Below, piece after piece: positions 7,705 through 17,325 of a stretch of DNA of 64,000 nucleotides (positions within the stretch are counted from its first letter, which is position 1; the number at the start of each line of letters is the position of its first letter). Made by a program: the position numbers and the translations under genes. Origin of the DNA: Chromatiaceae bacterium (GTDB lineage: Bacteria; Pseudomonadota; Gammaproteobacteria; Chromatiales; Chromatiaceae); NCBI GenBank assembly GCA_013426805.1, contig JACDZG010000015.1, positions 1 to 64,000 of the forward strand, given 5' to 3'. The notes below the pieces were generated by a model. That model was not told the origin of the DNA and searched no databases. It worked only from the letters and a program-made list of their open reading frames with translations.

Positions 7705-8354
7705 GTCGGGACGACGGATTGCCGCGTCCTCCGCCGGATCTCGATCAGCGCGAGCCGGTCATCGAGGTGCTTCCTGCCGGCGCGGTGTTCTATCGATTTC
7801 ATGATCGGCGATACAGTCCCTTTCATTTCGATCGCTCGGCGAACGCGCGTTTCAATGCGGGTGACGGCGGCTTCGGTGTCATGTACGCTGCCGTCGAGCG
7901 CCGGGGCGCCTTTGCGGAGACATTCCTGAGAAACGTGGGGAACACGGCGATCTCCGAGGCCCTTGTAGGCTCCAAGGCTTGCTCAATACTCCCATTGCGC
8001 CGGTCCCTGCGGGCCATACGCTTTCGCGGTTATGGGCTTGCGCCGATCGGCGCAACCGCGAGTATCTGCTCATCGCCATCCTATGCGGCGCCGCAGGAAT
8101 GGTCGCGAGCGCTCAATGCGCATCCTCAGCAGGTGGATGCCATCCTATACGGATCGCGTCACGATGACGAACAGCTCTGCCTCGCGGTTTTCGACCGCGC
8201 CAAGGATGCCTTTGAAGACCCCGCTGTTGAGGGCAATCTGCTGGCTCTGGAGTGGTTTCTCGAACTGATGGACCTTTATCAAGTGGGACTCCTGGCAACC
8301 GACGACGGCGGGGATCAAGGCAGCGCCTCGATGGCCGCGATGCTGCCGCGATAG
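7701..8354 (+). CDS. RES-domain toxin (predicted NAD+-degrading)
   Basis: A protein of 217 residues. Residues about 25-190 follow the RES family: an early arginine in VFYRFHDRRYSPFHFDR, ARFN, GVMYAA, the glutamate of AFAETF, and the serine of ILYGSRHDDEQLCLAVF. RES toxins of the MbcT and Xre-RES families destroy cellular NAD+, and the R, Y, E and S positions seen here are the ones they use. The gene starts within the stop of the methyltransferase gene. It is therefore co-translated with a protein bearing the matching antitoxin fold instead of a stand-alone MbcA/Xre partner. Its 3' end overlaps the convergent gene at 8315-8354. Confidence 0.8.
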   Translation: MSRDDGLPRPPPDLDQREPVIEVLPAGAVFYRFHDRRYSPFHFDRSANARFNAGDGGFGVMYAAVERRGAFAETFLRNVGNTAISEALVGSKACSILPLRRSLRAIRFRGYGLAPIGATASICSSPSYAAPQEWSRALNAHPQQVDAILYGSRHDDEQLCLAVFDRAKDAFEDPAVEGNLLALEWFLELMDLYQVGLLATDDGGDQGSASMAAMLPR

Positions 8355-8752
8355 CGGTCGTTGAGTTGCGCTGGGACCCCGGCGTCCTTGGCGCCCTGGC
8401 AGCCGCCGGCTTGGCGCAAATCCTCGGTGAACTGGTCTTGCAGGCGCCGCTGGACGGCGCGGAAGCTGCGCTCCGGAAACAGGTCGTCCTGGACGCCCAT
8501 GATGGTGACGTGCAGCTTGCCGGCCAGTTGTTTGTTGAGGTTGTCACTATGCCGTCCGGAGCCGTCGCTGCGGCAGCGGGCGTTGTAGAAGTCGAGTGCC
8601 GCGGCGGCCTCGACCGCGGTCACCAGCGCTTGACGGGTTTCCGGGGTCAGGTCGGGCGGCGCCGCAACGGCGAGGGCGACCAACCAGGGCAGGAGCGGGA
8701 TCAGGCGGGTCGCGTGCGCGCGCAGCCCCCGCCCGGCGGTGACGAATGGCAT
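8315..8752 (-). CDS. Hypothetical exported protein
   Basis: A protein of 145 residues that I do not recognise. After a basic start (RGLRAHATR) it has a hydrophobic stretch LIPLLPWLVALAVAAP that looks like a signal peptide with cleavage after AVA. The mature part is mostly helical, with two cysteines (ARCRSDG and AGGCQGAK) that could form a disulfide. I chose the ATG at 8752; a TTG at 8764 is possible. The stop-proximal 40 bases overlap the RES gene on the other strand. The SDR gene is 8 bases upstream in the same orientation, so the two may be cotranscribed. Confidence 0.55.
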   Translation of the reverse strand: MPFVTAGRGLRAHATRLIPLLPWLVALAVAAPPDLTPETRQALVTAVEAAAALDFYNARCRSDGSGRHSDNLNKQLAGKLHVTIMGVQDDLFPERSFRAVQRRLQDQFTEDLRQAGGCQGAKDAGVPAQLNDRYRGSIAAIEALP

Positions 8753-8760
8753 GCGGCTGC

Positions 8761-9474
8761 TCAACTGCGTCCGTAGACCGGCACGGCGGCGCCGGTGACG
8801 GCGCGTGCCGCGTCCGAGGCGAGAAACAGGATCACGTCGGCCAGCGCCGCGACCGATACCCAGCGGTCGTGGTCCTGATCGGGCATGGCCGCGCGGTTCT
8901 GGGGGGTGTCGACGGTGCCGGGGAGGATGCAGTTGACGGTGATCCCCTGATCTTTGAGCTCATCCGCCAGACTCTCGGTCAAGGTGATGACGGCCGCCTT
9001 GGATGCGCAATAGGGGCCCATGTGGCCGCTGCCGCGGGTCGCCGCGCGGGCCGCGACGTTGACGATGTGCCCGCCCCCGCCGGCCAGCAGCAGCGGCACC
9101 ACCGCCCGGCAACAGTTGAAGACGGTGCGGGCATTGAGATCCAGCATGAAGGTCCAGTCGTGGTCGGTGGTCTGGTGGATGGGCGGACCCATGGTGAACC
9201 CGCCGGCGAGATTGGCCAGGACATCCACCCGCCCGAACTGCTCCATCACGGCGGCACTCATCCGGGCGACCGACTCCGGGTCCATGAGGTCGGTGGTGAT
9301 CCCGCTGGCCATGGTGCCCGCGGGCAGTGCCTCACGGACCTGCTCCAGTGCCTGCGCGTCCCGGTCCACCAGGGCGATGCGGGCACCTTGGCCGGCGAAC
9401 GCCCAGGCCACGGCCCGCCCCAGGTTCCCGGCGGCACCGGTGACGATGACAACCTGATCCGTGAATTTTGACAT
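8761..9474 (-). CDS. Short-chain dehydrogenase/reductase
   Basis: A protein of 237 residues with a complete classical SDR fold: nucleotide-binding TGAAGNLG at residues 13-20, an acidic VDRD after strand 2 that favours NAD, NLAGG, and the catalytic YCASK. The position 13 residues before the tyrosine, usually serine, is alanine here (NVAARAATRGSG...Y). Some SDR subgroups with a 'GARAA' loop share this. The substrate cannot be told from sequence. The exported-protein gene follows immediately on the same strand. The start ATG at 9474 is supported by the MSKFTDQVVIVTG N-terminus. Confidence 0.85.
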   Translation of the reverse strand: MSKFTDQVVIVTGAAGNLGRAVAWAFAGQGARIALVDRDAQALEQVREALPAGTMASGITTDLMDPESVARMSAAVMEQFGRVDVLANLAGGFTMGPPIHQTTDHDWTFMLDLNARTVFNCCRAVVPLLLAGGGGHIVNVAARAATRGSGHMGPYCASKAAVITLTESLADELKDQGITVNCILPGTVDTPQNRAAMPDQDHDRWVSVAALADVILFLASDAARAVTGAAVPVYGRS

Positions 9475-9752
9475 AGGGTTCGTTTCCTCATGCTGATGGG
9501 GTGGGGGAGACTGCTGCTCGAGCGCGGGCCGTCAGCGCCGGTGCCCCGGCCGCTGCACGCCGCCGCGGGAGCCGGTCCCCTCCATCGGCAGATAATCGGG
9601 GCGCAGCGGCAGATCCCCACCCATGCGACCGCGCGGGGATGCCTGTATTATGGCGGGGTGAACCTTACACCTCTTTTCGTTGCCGCTAGCGTCCCCGCGC
9701 GCCCTGCCGGGCCGGGAGACGACCGTCGCGTGGCGGCCGGGGGCGCGCGTCC

Positions 9753-10955
9753 GTGATCGAACTGCTGTTTTTGTTGCTGCCGGTGGCCGCGGCGTCCGGG
9801 TGGTGGATCGGTCGGCGGGATGCCGGATCCAAGGGTCCGGTCGTGCCTGGCGCCCATCCGGCCTTCCTGCGCGGACTCAATTTTTTGCTGGACGAACAAC
9901 CGGACAAGGCGATCGATGTGTTTCTGGAGATTTCCGAGGTCGATGGCGAGACCGTGGAGACCCATCTGGCGTTGGGGAGCCTGTATCGGCGCCGGGGTGA
10001 GGCCGACCGGGCCATCCGCATCCATCAGAACCTCATTGCCCGCAACACCCTGAGCGCCGAGCAGCGCGGCTACGCCCTGTTCGAGTTGGGGCAGGACTAC
10101 ATGCGTGCCGGGTTGCTCGATCGGGCGGAGATGCTGTTCGAGGAGTTGGCCGAGATCGGCTTGCAGCGCGAGCGCGCGCTACGCGGGCTGCTCGACATCT
10201 ATCAGCAAGAGCGCGACTGGTCGCGTTGTCTGGAGATCGCAGAACGGCTCAAGCCATTCAGCGAACACCCGATGAATCTCGAGATCGCTCAGTATCACTG
10301 CGAACTGGCGGAGGAGGCGCGGCGCCGCGCCGAGCCCGCGGCCGCCAGACATCATTTGGACCGGGCGCAGGACGTCGACCCCCTGTGCGTGCGTGCCACG
10401 CTCATCGCGGGTCAGATGGCGCTCGCGCAACAGGATCAGGAAGCGGCCTTGGCGCTGTTCCTGCGGGTTGCGGATCAGGGCGCCCGCTATCTGCCGGAAG
10501 TCCTGCCGGGACTGATGCAGGCCCTGGAAGACCTGGGGCGCGGTGATCTGATCGAGGTGCTTGAATCGCTGGTATCACGCCACCCCTCGCCGCCGGTGTT
10601 GCTGGCCTTGAGCGATGCGCTGGAGCGCGCGCGCGGCCCCGAGGCCGCGCTGGCCGCGCTCACCGACTATCTTGCCGGCCATGTGGATGTGGCCGCGCTG
10701 GAACGCTTGCTGCAGCTCCAATCGCAGCAGGCCGAGGCCGCGCGGGCGGGGTCCGGCCATCGCGCACACGTGGTCCATGAAGTGGTCCGCTATCTGCTTG
10801 CACGCCAACCCGCGTATCAATGCGACCATTGCGGTTTCTCGGCGCGCGCCGTGCACTGGCAGTGCCCGAGCTGCAAGCGCTGGGGGACGGTCCAGCCGGT
10901 CCAGCCGGAGCGCATCCCGGGGGATGAGGTCTTGCACGAACGGCGGATCGTCTAA
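9753..10955 (+). CDS. lapB: LapB (YciM) lipopolysaccharide assembly / LpxC-turnover regulator
   Basis: A protein of 400 residues starting with GTG. It has an N-terminal membrane helix ([17 protein letters not shown]), then about nine TPR motifs, and a C-terminal rubredoxin-like zinc knuckle CDHCGF...CPSCKRWG. This is the exact architecture and length of LapB, which is anchored in the inner membrane and, with FtsH, controls LpxC level and so lipid A synthesis. The usual partner lapA is not directly upstream. galU follows 52 bases later, so both may be read together, linking two steps of envelope carbohydrate/lipid supply. Confidence 0.92.
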   Translation: MIELLFLLLPVAAASGWWIGRRDAGSKGPVVPGAHPAFLRGLNFLLDEQPDKAIDVFLEISEVDGETVETHLALGSLYRRRGEADRAIRIHQNLIARNTLSAEQRGYALFELGQDYMRAGLLDRAEMLFEELAEIGLQRERALRGLLDIYQQERDWSRCLEIAERLKPFSEHPMNLEIAQYHCELAEEARRRAEPAAARHHLDRAQDVDPLCVRATLIAGQMALAQQDQEAALALFLRVADQGARYLPEVLPGLMQALEDLGRGDLIEVLESLVSRHPSPPVLLALSDALERARGPEAALAALTDYLAGHVDVAALERLLQLQSQQAEAARAGSGHRAHVVHEVVRYLLARQPAYQCDHCGFSARAVHWQCPSCKRWGTVQPVQPERIPGDEVLHERRIV

Positions 10956-11007
10956 TCAGTCTTACCGGGGACTGCCCCGGTCTTCACCCGTTGGAGAGTC
11001 ATCAACC

Positions 11008-11880
11008 ATGAAACAGATCCGTAAGGCCGTATTTCCCGTTGCCGGACTCGGCACGCGCTTTCTGCCGGCCACCAAGGCGAGCCCCAAGGAGATGCTCCCG
11101 GTGGTCGATAAGCCCCTGATTCAGTATGCCGCCGAAGAGGCGGAGACAGCCGGGGTCGACCAGCTCATCTTCATCACCGGCCGGCATAAGCGCTCCATCG
11201 AAGACCACTTCGACAAAGCCTATGAGTTGGAGGCCGAGTTGGAGAGTGCGGGTAAGACCGAGCTGCTCAAGCTGGTTCAGAACATCCTGCCGTCCGACGT
11301 GGGCTGCGTCTATGTTCGCCAGGCCGAGGCCCGCGGGCTCGGACACGCGGTGCTCTGTGCCAAGGGGGTGGTGGGTGATGAGCCATTCTTCATTCTGCTG
11401 GCGGATGATCTGATCCGCGGCCATGGCAAGGGGGTGTCGGGCCAGATGGCGGACATCTACGCGCGCCACGAGTGCAGCGTGCTGAGTGTCCAGGAGGTCC
11501 CGCGGGAGGACACCCGGCAATACGGCATCGTCGAGGTCGAGCCGGGACCGGGAGGGTTGTTGCGCGTGGTCTCCATCGTCGAGAAGCCCGCCCCGGCGGA
11601 TGCCCCCTCGAACCTGGCCGTGGTTGGGCGCTATCTGCTGACGCCGCGGATTTTCGACATGCTGGAGCAGACCGACACCGGTGCCGGCGGTGAGATTCAG
11701 TTGACCGACGGCATCGCGGCATTGCTGGAGTATGAAACGGTGATTGCTCATCCCTTCGAGGGCAAGCGCTATGATTGCGGCAGCAAGCTTGGCTATCTGG
11801 AGGCCACGGTCGAGTTCGGACTGGCGCACCCGGAATTGGGTGAGCAGTTTGCCGCGTTCCTGCGTGCCTTTCGGGATTGA
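11008..11880 (+). CDS. galU: UTP-glucose-1-phosphate uridylyltransferase
   Basis: A protein of 290 residues, the usual GalU length. It starts [20 protein letters not shown], the nucleotide-binding signature, followed by [16 protein letters not shown] and [17 protein letters not shown] is the metal-binding strand, and CGSKLGYL closes the sugar-binding site. It makes UDP-glucose from UTP and glucose-1-phosphate for surface polysaccharide and trehalose or osmolyte pathways. The ATG at 11008 is preceded by GGAGAG. Its TGA stop is overlapped by the TTG proposed as the start of the next gene. Confidence 0.95.
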   Translation: MKQIRKAVFPVAGLGTRFLPATKASPKEMLPVVDKPLIQYAAEEAETAGVDQLIFITGRHKRSIEDHFDKAYELEAELESAGKTELLKLVQNILPSDVGCVYVRQAEARGLGHAVLCAKGVVGDEPFFILLADDLIRGHGKGVSGQMADIYARHECSVLSVQEVPREDTRQYGIVEVEPGPGGLLRVVSIVEKPAPADAPSNLAVVGRYLLTPRIFDMLEQTDTGAGGEIQLTDGIAALLEYETVIAHPFEGKRYDCGSKLGYLEATVEFGLAHPELGEQFAAFLRAFRD

Positions 11881-13916
11881 CTCCGGGATTGATTCCGGCA
11901 TTGACCGCGGATTTGGCTCTACTCGGTATCGATACCGGCGGCACCTTCACCGACTTCGTGCTCCGGCGCGACGGTGAACTGCACATACACAAGGTGCTGT
12001 CCACCCCGCGGGCGCCGGAGCAGGCGATCCTGCGGGGGATCGGCGACCTCGGGTTGGACCCGGCCGGGCTGCGTCTGGTCCACGGCAGTACCGTGGCGAC
12101 CAACGCGGTACTGGAAGGAAAGGGCGCGCGCACCCTGTATGTGACCAATCGTGGGCTGGGTGACCTGTTGACCATCGGTCGGCAGGCGCGCCCGGATCTT
12201 TATGACCTGCAGCCGCCGCCGCGGCGGCCGCCGGTGCCGCCCGAATGCTGCCTGGAAACCGGCGGGCGGCTGGGCAGCGACGGCCGCCGCGTGGAACCTT
12301 TGACCGCGACTGACCTCGCCGAGTTACGCGCCGCGGTCGTCCGCCTCGCACCCGATGCGGTCGCCGTCAACCTGCTCTTCTCCTATCTGGACGACAGCGC
12401 CGAGCGGGCGATCGTGCACGCCCTTCCCGCGGATTTGTTCGTCACCTGTTCGTCGCAGGTGCTGCCGGTCGCCGGGGAGTACGAGCGCGGCATTGCCACC
12501 TGGCTCAATGCCCGCGTCGGGCCGGTGGTTGCCGGTTACCTCGAACGGCTGCGCGCTGGCCTGCCCGGCGCCCGGATCGCGGTCATGCAAAGCACCGGTG
12601 AGGCTATCGCCGCGGAACAGACCGCGCGCCATGGCGTGCGTCTGCTGCTCTCCGGTCCGGCCGGCGGGCTGACCGGCGCCGCCTTTGCCGCCGCCGCGGG
12701 AGGCGCCCGGCGGCTGCTCAGCTTCGACATGGGCGGCACCTCCACCGATGTCGCCCTGATCGACGGCGAGCCGCTCCTCGCCGCCACCGGGCGTATTGCC
12801 GGCTACCCGGTGGCGGTGCCCATGGTGGACATGCACACCATCGGAGCCGGCGGCGGGTCGATCGCCCGGGTGGACGCGGGTGGTCTGCTGCTGGTCGGTC
12901 CGCAGTCCGCGGGGGCTGACCCGGGTCCGGCCTGCTACGGTCGCGGCGGTCAGGAGCCGACCGTGACCGACGCCAATCTGGTCCTCGGCCGCCTGGACCC
13001 GGAGGCGTTTCTGGGCGGCCGCATGGCGTTGGACCCGACCGCCGCACGCACCGCCGTGGCGCGGGTCGCGGCCCCGCTCGGGCTAGCGGTCGAGGCCGCG
13101 GCGCTCGGCATCGTGCGGATCGCCGATGAGCACATGGCCCAGGCGTTGCGGGTGATGTCGGTGCAGCGCGGGCGGGATCCGCGCGACTTCACCCTGACCT
13201 CCTTCGGCGGTGCCGGCGGACTCTCGGTCTGTGCGCTGGCCGAGGCGCTGGGCCTGGACGAGGCCCTGGTGCCGGTGCACGCGGGCGTGCTCTCGGCCCT
13301 GGGAATGCTGGCCGCGCCCTCGGGTCGCACGCTGACCCGCACCCGACTCGGGGTGCTCGCAGACCTGACCGACGCGACGCTGGATCAGGCGCTGGCCGAC
13401 TTGGCCGATCAGGGGGTCGCCGAGTTGGTACGCGAGGGTCAGGACCCCGCGGGGCTGCGTATCGAGCGGGTTCTGGACCTGCGTTATCGCGGTCAGTCCT
13501 ACACCCTGGATCTGCCCTGGACCGGGGTGGCCGCGACCATCAGCGCGTTTCATGCGCGGCATGAAGCACGCTACGGCCACCGACTGAACCTGCCGGTCGA
13601 GTTGGTCAACCTGCGGGTACGGGTGCGTGCACCGCCGCTGGCCTGGCACTTGCCCAGGATGGCCGCGGGACGTGCGGCGGCGGGAGCGCTCCGGCAGGTG
13701 CGCGCCTACGGCTGCGCGGACCTGGTGCCGGTCCTGACGCGCGCCGCGGTCGCCGCGGGCGCGGGCCAGCCCGGCCCCGCCATCGTCGCCGATCCGGTCG
13801 CGACCACCTGGGTTGCCCCGGGCTGGATCGCCCGTACCGATCCGGTCGGCAATCTGCGGCTGCGCCGACTACCGTTCGTCGCTTGCCATGGAATCGACCG
13901 AAACGGTCAGCTATAG
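11877..13916 (+). CDS. Hydantoinase/oxoprolinase family ATPase subunit (HyuA-like)
   Basis: A protein of 679 residues. It has [13 protein letters not shown] near the N-terminus, the ATP-binding phosphate loop of the HydA/HyuA family. Further on are [36 protein letters not shown] and a glycine-rich [11 protein letters not shown] segment, all family landmarks. The family cleaves cyclic amides such as hydantoins or 5-oxoproline with ATP, usually with a B subunit. No hyuB is adjacent, so the substrate is open. The start is uncertain: the TTG at 11877 overlaps the galU stop and puts the ATPase motif at residue 17, as expected; no ATG precedes it in frame. Confidence 0.85.
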   Translation: MTPGLIPALTADLALLGIDTGGTFTDFVLRRDGELHIHKVLSTPRAPEQAILRGIGDLGLDPAGLRLVHGSTVATNAVLEGKGARTLYVTNRGLGDLLTIGRQARPDLYDLQPPPRRPPVPPECCLETGGRLGSDGRRVEPLTATDLAELRAAVVRLAPDAVAVNLLFSYLDDSAERAIVHALPADLFVTCSSQVLPVAGEYERGIATWLNARVGPVVAGYLERLRAGLPGARIAVMQSTGEAIAAEQTARHGVRLLLSGPAGGLTGAAFAAAAGGARRLLSFDMGGTSTDVALIDGEPLLAATGRIAGYPVAVPMVDMHTIGAGGGSIARVDAGGLLLVGPQSAGADPGPACYGRGGQEPTVTDANLVLGRLDPEAFLGGRMALDPTAARTAVARVAAPLGLAVEAAALGIVRIADEHMAQALRVMSVQRGRDPRDFTLTSFGGAGGLSVCALAEALGLDEALVPVHAGVLSALGMLAAPSGRTLTRTRLGVLADLTDATLDQALADLADQGVAELVREGQDPAGLRIERVLDLRYRGQSYTLDLPWTGVAATISAFHARHEARYGHRLNLPVELVNLRVRVRAPPLAWHLPRMAAGRAAAGALRQVRAYGCADLVPVLTRAAVAAGAGQPGPAIVADPVATTWVAPGWIARTDPVGNLRLRRLPFVACHGIDRNGQL

Positions 13917-14125
13917 TGAAGTAGAGCGGATTCGACGCGCCTGAGGCTCCGACCCTTCGGTTATGCATCGGCGCGCACCTCCGCTCATCAGCTCGCCCCC
14001 CACTCGGCCCCGTGTCGGCATTGGTTACCCACTCCGAGCGCCGCCCGGGCCGCTCGCTGGTGTGCCGACCGCTCGGCCTGCGCACCCGCATCCACCAATA
14101 GAATGATTGCCCCATAGGAAACTCC

Positions 14126-15319
14126 ATGACCCTGCACGGCATTCTCGACCCGGCGCCCTGGCAGGCGGTGCTGATCACGCTCGCCATGACGCACCTCACC
14201 ATCGCCGCGGTGACCATCTTTCTCCATCGCGCCCAGGCCCATCGCGGCCTGGACCTGCATCCGGCGGTTGCTCATGTCTTTCGCTTCTGGCTGTGGCTGA
14301 CCACCGGTATGGTCACCAGGGAGTGGGTCGCGGTCCATCGCCGTCACCATGCCAAGGTCGAGACCGCGCAGGACCCGCACAGCCCGCAAGTCCTGGGTCT
14401 GCACAAAGTGCTGACCCAGGGGGCGGAGCTCTACGCAGCGGCGTCTGCCGATCCGGCGACCCTGGAGCGTTACGGCCACGGCACCCCGAACGACTGGCTG
14501 GAGCGCAATCTGTACAGCCCCTACCGCTGGCAGGGGGTCGCGCTTATGCTGATCTTGGACCTGCTGCTGTTCGGGCTCTATGGGCCGGTGATCTGGGCGG
14601 TGCAGATGCTGTGGATTCCCATCCTGGCGGCCGGTGTGATCAACGGGATCGGTCATTACTGGGGTTACCGCAACTTCGAGCCGCCGGACGCGTCCACCAA
14701 CATCGTGCCCTGGGGCATCCTGATCGGCGGTGAGGAGTTGCACAACAACCACCATGCCTTCCCCAGTTCCGCGCGGCTCTCTTACCAATGGTGGGAGTTC
14801 GACATCAGTTGGCTGTACATCCGCATCCTGAGCGCCTTACGGCTCGCCCGCATCAAGCGGGTGGCGCCGCGGCTGACCATGGTCCCGGGCAAATTGCTGG
14901 TGGATATGGATACCCTGCGGGCCGTGGTGGTCAGCCGCATGTTTGTGTTCGCACGCTATACCAAAGAAGTGCTGGCCCCGGTGTCGCGCGACGAGTTGTG
15001 CCGTGACGCGGCCCACTGCCGCCGCCTGATCAGGCGCAACCGGCGTCTGCTCGCGCGCGAGGCGAGCCGGTTGGATGCGGCGGCGCGCCAGCGGCTGGAT
15101 CAGTTGCTGGCGCAGAGCCAGACGCTGGCCACCGTCTATCAGTTCCGGGAGCGGCTGCAGGCGATCTGGCAACACAAGACGCCGAGCCAGGACGCGCTGC
15201 TGCGCTCACTCCAGGACTGGTGCCACCAGGCCGAGGCCACCGGCATCCAGTCACTGGAGCGCTTTGCGCAAAACCTCAAAGGGTTCTCGCTCCAGCCGGC
15301 GGGTGCCGCGGTGGCGTAG
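14126..15319 (+). CDS. Membrane fatty-acid (acyl-CoA) desaturase
   Basis: A protein of 397 residues. All three histidine clusters of the membrane di-iron desaturases are present: HRAQAH near residue 35, HRRHH near residue 73, and HNNHH near residue 208. They are set among four hydrophobic helices. This is the delta-9 stearoyl-CoA/DesC type that introduces a double bond into acyl chains of membrane lipids. The C-terminal ~130 residues are a charged helical extension (LIRRNRRLLAREASR...). The gene is monocistronic: 13917-14125 upstream is non-coding, and a dispersed repeat starts 2 bases after the stop. Confidence 0.92.
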   Translation: MTLHGILDPAPWQAVLITLAMTHLTIAAVTIFLHRAQAHRGLDLHPAVAHVFRFWLWLTTGMVTREWVAVHRRHHAKVETAQDPHSPQVLGLHKVLTQGAELYAAASADPATLERYGHGTPNDWLERNLYSPYRWQGVALMLILDLLLFGLYGPVIWAVQMLWIPILAAGVINGIGHYWGYRNFEPPDASTNIVPWGILIGGEELHNNHHAFPSSARLSYQWWEFDISWLYIRILSALRLARIKRVAPRLTMVPGKLLVDMDTLRAVVVSRMFVFARYTKEVLAPVSRDELCRDAAHCRRLIRRNRRLLAREASRLDAAARQRLDQLLAQSQTLATVYQFRERLQAIWQHKTPSQDALLRSLQDWCHQAEATGIQSLERFAQNLKGFSLQPAGAAVA

Positions 15320-15320
15320 G

Positions 15321-15356
15321 CGTAGGATGGGCAGAGCGATAGCGATGCCCATCTAA
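15321..15356 (+). repeat. Dispersed repeat A, copy 1
   Basis: The core GTAGGATGGGCAGAGCG...AGCGATGCCCATC contains the 8-bp inverted repeat GATGGGCA/TGCCCATC. It sits in the 45-bp gap between convergent desaturase and hldE. Further copies occur at 23021-23050 (inverted), 23066-23111 and 32091-32127. Confidence 0.85.
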
Positions 15357-15364
15357 AGTCGCCC

Positions 15365-16807
15365 CTACACGTTGGTAGACCCCTCTTGCAGCCGCCGGAG
15401 CATGGCTGTCGTCGACTCCCCGTCGAGATACTCCAGGACGACGATCTCGCCCCCGTTGGCCGTGACGCAGGGACCGCCCGCAATCGCGTCCGGCGCATAG
15501 TCGCCACCCTTGACGACGACATCGGGTAACAGCCGGCAGTACAGACGTTCCGGCGTCGCTTCACTGAACGGCACCACCCAATCGACACTCTTCAGGGCGG
15601 CGAGCACGGTCATCCGCCGTTCGAGCGGATTGACCGGCCGGCCGGGGCCTTTCAATGCCTGCACCGAGGCATCGGCGTTGACCGCGACCACCAGCCGGTC
15701 GCCGAGTCGACGCGCCTGTTCCAGGTAGGTGACATGACCGGCGTGCAGGAGGTCGAAGCAGCCGTTGGTCATGATGATCCGCTCACCGCGGGAGCGGGCC
15801 TGATCCAGGGCAACAGCCAATTCGTCTTCGGTCAGGATGCCGAAACCGGTGTCGTCGGACGTGCGCAGTGCATGGTGCAATTCGGCCACGGTCGCGGCGG
15901 CGGTGCCCAACTTGCCGACCACGATCCCGGCGGCGGCGTTGGCCAGCACCATGGCCTCCGGCGGCGGCGCCCCGGCGGCCAGGGCCAGGGCCAGGGTCGC
16001 GATCACCGTGTCGCCGGCGCCGGTCACATCGAAGACCTCCCGCGCCCTGGCCTGCAGATGCAGCGGCTCCTGATCCTGCCACAGCAAGGTCATGCCCTGC
16101 TCGCCGCGCGTGATCAGCACGCCGGTCAATCCGGTCGCCAGGCGCAGGCGCTCACCGCGTTCCACCAGCTCCGCCTCGGTGGCGCAGGGCCCCGCGACGG
16201 CCTCGAATTCGGCCCGATTCGGGGTGATCAGGGTCGCGCCCCGGTACTTCGAAAAGTCGGTGCCCTTGGGGTCGACGATCACCCGTTTGTGCAGTGCCGC
16301 GGCCTGCTCGATCAGTGTCCGGGGTGACCCCAGGGTGCCCTTGCCGTAATCGGACAAGACGATCAAATCCGCTCGAGCGGCCAGCCGCGCGTAATCGGCC
16401 AGCAGCGCGGCTGCATCGACTTCGGCCAGGCCGCCTTCGAAATCCGCGCGCACCAGTTGTTGGTGGTGACTGAGAATGCGCAGCTTGGTCGAGGTCGCGG
16501 CACGGGTGTGCGCATGCAGATGGCAGCCGATGCCGGTCCGGCGCAGCAGACGCTGGAGCGTCTCGCCAGGCTCATCGGCGCCGATCGCCCCCAGCAGGTC
16601 GACCTGCCCCCCGAGTGTCAGGATATTGAGCGCGACATTGGCGGCGCCGCCCAACCGGTCCTCGGTCGCGGTGACATGCACTACCGGGACCGGCGCCTCC
16701 GGCGAAATCCGGGTGGCGCGTCCGGTCCAATAGCGGTCGAGCATGACATCGCCGACCACGAGCACGCGGGCCTTGCTGAACGGGGGTAGCCTGGTCTTCA
16801 CGGGCAC
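15365..16807 (-). CDS. hldE: Bifunctional heptose-7-phosphate kinase / heptose-1-phosphate adenylyltransferase
   Basis: A protein of about 480 residues, the normal HldE size. The N-terminal ribokinase-like domain starts ARVLVVGDVMLDRYW, includes RLGGAANVA, and ends with the kinase signature DVTGAGDTVIA. The C-terminal nucleotidyltransferase domain has TNGCFDLLHAGHVTYL with the HxGH motif, and GPGRPV. It phosphorylates and then adenylylates heptose on the way to ADP-heptose for the LPS inner core. The start is a GTG: 16807 is listed, and a second GTG two codons later (16801) gives nearly the same protein; no strong ribosome site decides between them. Confidence 0.93.
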   Translation of the reverse strand: MPVKTRLPPFSKARVLVVGDVMLDRYWTGRATRISPEAPVPVVHVTATEDRLGGAANVALNILTLGGQVDLLGAIGADEPGETLQRLLRRTGIGCHLHAHTRAATSTKLRILSHHQQLVRADFEGGLAEVDAAALLADYARLAARADLIVLSDYGKGTLGSPRTLIEQAAALHKRVIVDPKGTDFSKYRGATLITPNRAEFEAVAGPCATEAELVERGERLRLATGLTGVLITRGEQGMTLLWQDQEPLHLQARAREVFDVTGAGDTVIATLALALAAGAPPPEAMVLANAAAGIVVGKLGTAAATVAELHHALRTSDDTGFGILTEDELAVALDQARSRGERIIMTNGCFDLLHAGHVTYLEQARRLGDRLVVAVNADASVQALKGPGRPVNPLERRMTVLAALKSVDWVVPFSEATPERLYCRLLPDVVVKGGDYAPDAIAGGPCVTANGGEIVVLEYLDGESTTAMLRRLQEGSTNV

Positions 16808-17220
16808 ATCATGACTGTCTTGCACCGATAGCGGCGAATCGCGAAGTATAGCCGCTGTCGGCGCATTCGGCAGGTCTGGAGTCGGCCCGCGTCGTCGCGC
16901 GGCGGCGGCGCGCCGGGGACGTCCGGACCAGTCCGAGCGATTGCCGTCTGGTTTGGCGTGGTGATCTCCAAGTCGCGGTACGGCACCTTCGTGACGTGGG
17001 TGAAATTGGTGCGTTACCGAACAGAACAGCGGTTCCACCGCAGGGCACTATGCTCCCGGTGCGCACGTTTCCGTTCCTAAGGTTCGCCGGCCGCGCGCCG
17101 GGTTGATCACGATTGTGCTCGCCCGACCAAGCGCACAAGCGAACCTCAACGCGGCCAGGCCGCGTTGTTCCGGGCGAGCACCATCGGCAGGAAATATCTT
17201 TATCTCTTGAAGGTTTAACG
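16808..17220. other. Gene-free region with a nested hairpin
   Basis: This 413-base divergent region between hldE and the hydrolase operon has no convincing gene. Its clearest structure is at 17115-17181: outer arms GTGCTCGCCCG and CGGGCGAGCAC (17115-17125, 17171-17181) enclose a tight stem AACGCGGCC-a-GGCCGCGTT (17148-17166). It ends about 40 bases before a small ORF and may be an RNA leader structure or a DNA site. A GAAGG ribosome site precedes the ORF at 17221. Confidence 0.5.
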
Positions 17221-17325
17221 ATGAATACGTCAGTATTCCACCACGCCGCGCACCTCAATGGTGAAATCGGTGCGCCATTGTTGCCCACGGCAGCGATGCC
17301 CGATAAGAAAGCGGGTCAGCAATGA
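17221..17325 (+). CDS. Possible 34-residue leader peptide / small ORF
   Basis: ATG at 17221 is preceded by GAAGG at about 11 bases. It encodes 34 residues beginning [17 protein letters not shown]. The TGA stop overlaps the ATG of the hydrolase gene (ATGA), so translation of the small frame would be coupled to that gene. I recognise no homologous family. The short length, the coupling and the folded region just upstream fit a leader or coupling peptide, but it could be chance. Confidence 0.35.
   Translation: MNTSVFHHAAHLNGEIGAPLLPTAAMPDKKAGQQ

Noticed and set aside
16809-17288. Minus-strand frames upstream of hldE, including an N-terminal extension of HldE
   Set aside because: The extra residues are low-complexity and unlike any HldE N-terminus; the kinase domain begins normally right after the GTG at 16807.
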